From NCBI GenBank assembly GCA_025359805.1, contig JANYDU010000026.1:21417-85416 (forward strand): a stretch of DNA of 64,000 bases, in the 5' to 3' direction. Numbering within the stretch: the first letter of the stretch is position 1; each line of letters starts with the position of its first letter. The position numbers and the translations under genes were made by a program. Source of the DNA: Bacteroidota bacterium (GTDB lineage: Bacteria; Bacteroidota; Bacteroidia; UKL13-3). The notes beneath the pieces were generated by a model, which was given only the letters and a program-made list of their open reading frames with translations, made no database searches and was not told the DNA's origin. This document shows, one piece after another, positions 59,601-64,000 of this stretch.

Positions 59601-60748
59601 GTAGTTTGAAAAACTCCTGTCGTAGCTATTGAATCTGTACTTACGGTTTTGCCAGCAACAACAATATTTCCATTATGATCTAATGATATACCAACTCCCA
59701 CATCTTCTCCACTTGCTCCAAAATAAGTTCCCCATTGCAGTATGCCGTTTGAATTATATTTTATTAAAAATGCATCGATACTACCTTCATATACAGATTG
59801 AAAAGCTCCTGATGTGGATATTGCAGTTACGCTGGTTGTGCCGCCTGTTACATATACATTCCCCAATGAATCCAATGCCAAATCATTTCCTTCGTCATTT
59901 CCATTTCCACCAAAATAAGTTGCCCACAATAAATTGGGAGTGGGGTCAATTACAAGAGTATAATTTTTATTATATGATGGAACCGAAAACCCAAACTCGT
60001 TTTCATCTATTATACGATAGCTCACTTCCAAACTTTGTGACGTCTCTTCAAAAAAACTTACTGGAATAATTTCTTCTAAATTTGAATACTTGAGAGCCAA
60101 CCTAATTTTACCATTTTGTAAAGATGTGTTTGAAGCTCCATTATATTTCCATTTTATTTGCGATGCATCAGCTCCGGGATGAACAATAAAATTATATTTA
60201 GGTTTATAGTTTTCATCCAATAAAAATTCAAGATCAATTCCATTGTATATATTTTTATAGGTTACCTTCTTGTAGGTTTTTACTTGCAATACTCCCTCTT
60301 CAGGCATTTGTGTTGTATAATAATTTATGTAATATGTTGAAGGCAATTCGGCAATAAGTTTAGGATAGAAATTTGAGTCTGTTTGTTTAAAATTTGAATT
60401 GATGAATTCAATATCAATTCTATGGAAATGGTAAATCACTTTCTTAGTAGAAGTTTCAAATTTAGACGGAAGAACAATTTGTGTTTTATTTTTTGTTTCT
60501 GAAGTTGTTTCAATGAAATATGAATCATAACTAAATCCATTGCTTCTTAACTGAACATTTAATCCATTTGAATTAAACACATATTTTACAGCTAAATTTA
60601 AATGGTTAAACTGATCCTTTATTTGTCCTTTATTTTCGATAAATCCATAATAATTAGTCTTAAACAATAAGCTCGTATCAACCTCTTTAGCATTTAGTTT
60701 AAATGCTACAAAAAAAAAGAAAAAACAAAATGAAGTATTGAGCTTCAT
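56612..60748 (-). CDS. SBBP repeat / PKD repeat surface protein with T9SS type A sorting domain
   Basis: Repeated LQWGTYFGG..D.A..I..D..GN.Y..G.T units, then five PKD-like repeats (..VYPQPKVGFTQNSIAQCLSDNHFVFNDTSTISSGS..), C-terminal IFPNPNNGYFTIDF...NGMYLLKLQSESKMYVVKVIVQ. Confidence 0.88.
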   Translation of the reverse strand: MKLNTSFCFFFFFVAFKLNAKEVDTSLLFKTNYYGFIENKGQIKDQFNHLNLAVKYVFNSNGLNVQLRSNGFSYDSYFIETTSETKNKTQIVLPSKFETSTKKVIYHFHRIDIEFINSNFKQTDSNFYPKLIAELPSTYYINYYTTQMPEEGVLQVKTYKKVTYKNIYNGIDLEFLLDENYKPKYNFIVHPGADASQIKWKYNGASNTSLQNGKIRLALKYSNLEEIIPVSFFEETSQSLEVSYRIIDENEFGFSVPSYNKNYTLVIDPTPNLLWATYFGGNGNDEGNDLALDSLGNVYVTGGTTSVTAISTSGAFQSVYEGSIDAFLIKYNSNGILQWGTYFGASGEDVGVGISLDHNGNIVVAGKTVSTDSIATTGVFQTTFGGSLGSYGDGFISKFNNLGFRQWCTYYGGSGADQINEVSIDRLNNILITGSTTSANNIATIGSQQPNAGGNWDAFVAKFSNNGNRIWGTYYGGNDQDFAFGISSDSLNNIYMAGQALSANGISSTGAYQTIYNGESDAIVVKFNSTGVLQWATYFGGDDYDNATAIATTASGTVFITGYTYSNNDIATVGATQTINKGNSDAFLAKFTNYGALQWGTYYGDTSSDAGSSITLDALENCFIVGKTQSNKSIADSGAFQSNRSDSNDVFITKFNSNGIKQWGTYYGGAGNENCNSINTIGNTGSIYISGSTSSTNLITSASTLQYIYGGGNSDAFIAKFDLGCPFTPIVKVIGNASFCFGDGVSFQTKSGLWDSYQWNKNGTPIQGANDTFYTTKTFGQYKLHTSKTDGCSDSSLVINVTINPNPKAGFTINDSSQCITRNSFIFNDTSTITSGVLKRNWILSTGDTSSQVSLAVSLTTANTYLVKLISTSLVGCKDSLVKNIIVYPKPNVGFSQNNFAQCLIGNNFSLNDTSFISSGTISRLWNLGDLTTSSVSSLIKQFSNDGIYSIKLIERSNHNCIDSIEKTIIVYPQPKVGFTQNSIAQCLSDNHFVFNDTSTISSGSLSTVWKFGDATNSILTNVNKSYIKEGTYQIKLVAVSNNNCEDSISKMVTVYPQTKIGFLVNNFNQCLVGNNFLFTDSSTISSGTYSRLWSMDNNSSFLDTSYRISKNLLQSGKYSINLKAITNKGCLDSVQQSINVYENPTAQFIADPARQCFNGNKVHFVNESVTVNPPFILKYLWDFGDGTTDTAENSYKSFNASGIYTVVMKVWNAQNCMDSDIHQIQIDKNPGKPTIISVTNSKIKSSFSTNNYLWYVNNKTIENSNLQSIFLHQNGYYFVKVDSANGCSNRSDSLLVTLFSNSQIRIFPNPNNGYFTIDFIDLSGEKQIGIYDMQGKLLNEYTTTENSVDITSVFSNGMYLLKLQSESKMYVVKVIVQ

Positions 60749-60942
60749 AACTTGTGCTATAAAATATATAAGCAATATAATTCTAATTTTAGGAAGTATC
60801 AATTAGGTTGATAGATAGTATTGATAATTTAATACTCTGATTTCAGTTTGTAATAATGAGTTACTGAAAACTTTTTTCTTATTTGCGTATAACTCATACA
60901 TGAAATTTATCTTTTCAAATAATCCAAATTTTTATTACGCAT

Positions 60943-60978
60943 AAAAAAAGCGGAATATCTATATCCCGCTTTTTTTTT
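60943..60978. terminator. Intrinsic terminator
   Basis: AAAAAAAGCGGAATATctATATCCCGCTTTTTTTTT. Confidence 0.8.
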
Positions 60979-60997
60979 AATATTCTAAAGTTGTTGC

Positions 60998-61432
60998 TTA
61001 GTCTTTTGACTCTTTGAACTCATCATTCATTTTTTTCATTTCTTCATGGTACTGACTTTTAAAAACCATCCAATTTATATTTCCATCAGCTTTATAATTA
61101 TTTACTCGATTTTGTAACGCTTTATTTCTCTTTTCTAAATCGACTACTTTTTTGTTATACTTCTCATTTAATTCTTTTTTAGTGCTTGCTTTTTTAGCTT
61201 TTAACTCCTCGATACTTTTTTGATTTCTAGCAATCATTAAATCAGATTCTGTTTTAAATTGTTGATATTCCAATGCCGAATCTTTTTTAGCTTGAGCTAA
61301 TTCTTTCTTTGCATCAACAACATTTGCTCTTGCTTTTGTTACTTTTTTATTAGGCGTTTGAGCAGTTGCTGAATACATACTTCCTGCTATAATTCCACTT
61401 ATGGCAAGTGTTAAAATTATTTTTCTATTCAT
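60998..61432 (-). CDS. Secreted coiled-coil hypothetical protein
   Basis: Signal peptide, Lys/Glu-rich coiled coil; resembles the partial ORF at 63775. Confidence 0.65.
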   Translation of the reverse strand: MNRKIILTLAISGIIAGSMYSATAQTPNKKVTKARANVVDAKKELAQAKKDSALEYQQFKTESDLMIARNQKSIEELKAKKASTKKELNEKYNKKVVDLEKRNKALQNRVNNYKADGNINWMVFKSQYHEEMKKMNDEFKESKD

Positions 61433-61523
61433 GATTTATTTTAAATTATTGGGGGAAATTATTTGAAAAATAAAATAATTTGAGATAAGACTTTAACCGT
61501 CTTATCTCAAATTATATTTTTAA

Positions 61524-63191
61524 TTATTGTAAAAACTCAACCTTAAATTCTACCCTGCGATTACGTGTGCGACCTTTTACCGAGTTGTTGGTATCAACAG
61601 GTTTTGTTTCGCCATAACCAGTTGCACTTACTCTCATCGGATCAACTCCATGTGAAATTAAATAGTTTGAAACTGATGTTGCACGGTCTTGTGAAAGTGT
61701 CATATTCATGGCATCATCTCCAACATTATCTGTGTGTCCACCAATCAATAATTTGTATGATGAATTTTCTTTCATCACATTTACGATAGCATTTAATATT
61801 GGAAACGAAACGGGTTTGATCACTGCTTTTCCGGTTTCAAATTGAATACCTTGCAATGCTTTTTCGAATAATTGTTTGGTTTCTTTTTTCAATTCAGGGC
61901 AACCTTGATTTGCGGCAGTTCCTGGAATTGTAATACATCTATCAATATCATCATATACTCCATCATTATCGGTATCAGGGCAACCAAAATGTGCAGGACT
62001 TCCAGCAAGTAATGGGCATTTATCAATTCCATCATGAACTCCATCATTATCGGTATCAGGACATCCATTAGTTGATATAGGACCTTTCAAATCAGGACAC
62101 ATATCTTTTGAATCTTCAATTCCATCACCATCCGAATCAGGGCAACCTTTAAATAAAATTATACCTTTCACATCAGGACACATATCATCTTTATCTATGA
62201 TTCCATCTCCATCTCTATCAGGGCAACCATCAGCTGCTAATGAGCCTTTTTCATTAGGGCATTTATCTTTACTGTCAATAATTCCATCACCATCAGTATC
62301 AGGACAACCTTTTAATTCAGCAACTCCAGCTTCATTTGGACACTGATCATCTTTATCGGCAACTCCATCTTTATCTGCATCAGGACACCCACTTGTATTG
62401 GCAGGTCCAGCTTGTGTTGGACATTTATCTTGGTAATCTAAAACACCATCACCATCGCTATCTAAAGGACAACCTTTAGCATCTACTTTAACTCCTTTAG
62501 GTGTATTTTCACATTTATCATTTTTATCTGTAACCCCATCTGCATCTGAATCTTTTCCTCTACCCAAATTAAAATCCATTCCGATAGTGTGTAATAAAAA
62601 TTGATCTGTTCCAGTTGGTTTAGGAGCAACTCCATTTGCATATTCAGGACCATTAGGATTATTATGACCAGTACTCATATATCCAAAAGTAGCTTGGTAA
62701 TTAAAACTCAACACTTCTGTAATTCTTATACGCAGACCTAAACCACCTACAATGGGATAATCCATTCCATTATTAATTCTGCTTCCTGTTAAACTTGTTA
62801 CACCAGCACCAGCAAAAATATATGGGGCAAGCCAAGCGTTTTCAGAAATTAAATACCCATTATTTAACTTATATCTTATGTTAATATTTCCATGAAGCAT
62901 GCTTCCTTTAAAATCAACATTTGGAGCTGTAGTATTATAATAACCCCAAGAACCATAAGTTCCCATTATTGTTGCATCAAATGAAGAATTAAGATAACGT
63001 GAAACTGTAAATCCACCAAGAAGGTTTTGTTCAAAATCTCTGGTTCTAAAATTTAACATTCCATTTCCAAGATCGCCTGCGTAGGTACTAATGCCACCTA
63101 ATATGCCAAAGTTCCATTTGCGATCGGATGTTTGCGCATCTGCATTCATCACAAATGATGAAAGGATAATCATAAATAATAATCGTTTCAT
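61524..63191 (-). CDS. OmpA family protein with thrombospondin type 3 repeats
   Basis: DSDGDGVLDYQDKCPTQAGP.. repeats; LLIGGHTDNVGDDAMNMTLSQDRATSVSNYLISHGV OmpA-C. Confidence 0.93.
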   Translation of the reverse strand: MKRLLFMIILSSFVMNADAQTSDRKWNFGILGGISTYAGDLGNGMLNFRTRDFEQNLLGGFTVSRYLNSSFDATIMGTYGSWGYYNTTAPNVDFKGSMLHGNINIRYKLNNGYLISENAWLAPYIFAGAGVTSLTGSRINNGMDYPIVGGLGLRIRITEVLSFNYQATFGYMSTGHNNPNGPEYANGVAPKPTGTDQFLLHTIGMDFNLGRGKDSDADGVTDKNDKCENTPKGVKVDAKGCPLDSDGDGVLDYQDKCPTQAGPANTSGCPDADKDGVADKDDQCPNEAGVAELKGCPDTDGDGIIDSKDKCPNEKGSLAADGCPDRDGDGIIDKDDMCPDVKGIILFKGCPDSDGDGIEDSKDMCPDLKGPISTNGCPDTDNDGVHDGIDKCPLLAGSPAHFGCPDTDNDGVYDDIDRCITIPGTAANQGCPELKKETKQLFEKALQGIQFETGKAVIKPVSFPILNAIVNVMKENSSYKLLIGGHTDNVGDDAMNMTLSQDRATSVSNYLISHGVDPMRVSATGYGETKPVDTNNSVKGRTRNRRVEFKVEFLQ

Positions 63192-63349
63192 CTGTTTTGC
63201 AAAAGCAAATCTAGAAACTGTTGTAGGTATTGTTCTCATCATATTTTTGTATTAGTTGTAATGAATTTATTACGATACAAAAGTGTTTTCGACAACAAAA
63301 TTTAGTGTTACACAACTTTTGAATTATGTTACATTATTTACTCTTTTAA

Positions 63350-63729
63350 TATTATCTTACAATAAATAATATAAAAGTATTAGTTGCTGAAGACGTAACC
63401 CTTAATCAACTTTTAATAAAAATTATTTTAACCGGTTTTGGTTTTGAAATAGACATTGCCAACAATGGAAAAATGGTTATTGAAAAAATGAAAAAAATAA
63501 ATACGATATCATTCTGATGGATTTGCAGATGCCTAAAATGAATGGCTTTGAGGCTAATAATTATATTCGAAATAAAATGAATTCTCAAATTCCAATTATC
63601 GCTCTTACGGCAGATGTTACTTTAATGGATGTTGCAAAGTGTATGGAAGTTGGAATGAATGATTACATATCAAAACCCATTGACGAAAAATTATTACATG
63701 GCAAAATGATTAGTTGCCTTAAGAAATAG
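63350..63729 (+). pseudogene. Response-regulator receiver domain remnant (no start codon, frameshifted)
   Basis: IKVLVAEDVTLNQLLIKIILTGFGFEIDIANNGKMVIEKMKK then, in another frame, KYDIILMDLQMPKMNGFEANNYIRNKMNSQIPIIALTADV...SKPIDEKLL. Confidence 0.8.
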
Positions 63730-63774
63730 GATTGAAAGCATGGAAAATAATCCGTTCTGTTCATCACTAACAAA

Positions 63775-64000
63775 TCATTTATTTATCCTCACATCTTTGA
63801 GTTCAATTTCAACCTCATCAATATCGTGGTTTACGCTAATCTTAAACTTTTCCCATCTCACTTTTTCTTCTTCGTTATAATCGTTCATTCTTTTACGTAA
63901 ATCATTATTTTTTTGTGCTAAGCGAGATACTTGTTTATCAAATTTAACTTTGTTTTCGGCACTTTTTCTTTCCTCTTTTAATTCGCTGATTCGGTTATCA
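63775..64000 (-). CDS. Coiled-coil hypothetical protein (partial, runs off right edge)
   Basis: Minus translation DNRISELKEERKSAENKVKFDKQVSRLAQKNNDLRKRMNDYNEEEKVRWEKFKISVNHDIDEVEIELKDVRINK*. Confidence 0.65.
   Translation of the reverse strand, partial: DNRISELKEERKSAENKVKFDKQVSRLAQKNNDLRKRMNDYNEEEKVRWEKFKISVNHDIDEVEIELKDVRINK

Overview
AT-rich Bacteroidota chromosomal window, mostly housekeeping genes. Recognisable content: an RHS-core tip at the left edge; TPM/LemA genes; a GT9 glycosyltransferase and Bcp; a complete cbb3 oxidase cluster (usp-ccoI-ccoS-ccoNO fusion-ccoQ-ccoP-ccoG-ccoH-sulfite exporter-like); fhs; an AAA/DUF4143 ATPase flanked by twin palindromes; rny-zapA-pheT; Mrp/NifU genes; two large T9SS-type surface proteins; alaS; M23 peptidase; MerR regulator; recX; a murF-alr fusion; PhoH; a CBS/nucleoside phosphorylase/USP/two-TM channel/DUF1003 neighbourhood; ettA; an APC permease; holA; and OmpA. 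No tRNA, rRNA, CRISPR array, IS element or prophage was recognised. The strongest non-obvious signal is a set of four FNR/CRP-like palindromes (TGAY-N4-ATCA). Each sits 37.5, 48.5 or 58.5 bp upstream of the last base of an identical TACATTTG -7 box. They precede usp-ccoI, ccoNO, a second usp and the DUF1003/channel pair, which suggests an oxygen or redox regulon. Other signals: short dispersed-repeat-like sequences read in frame inside alaS and pheT, a gene apparently frameshifted by an 8-bp tandem duplication, an orphan T9SS C-terminal remnant, and a start-less, frameshifted receiver domain. All motif calls and spacings were made by eye.
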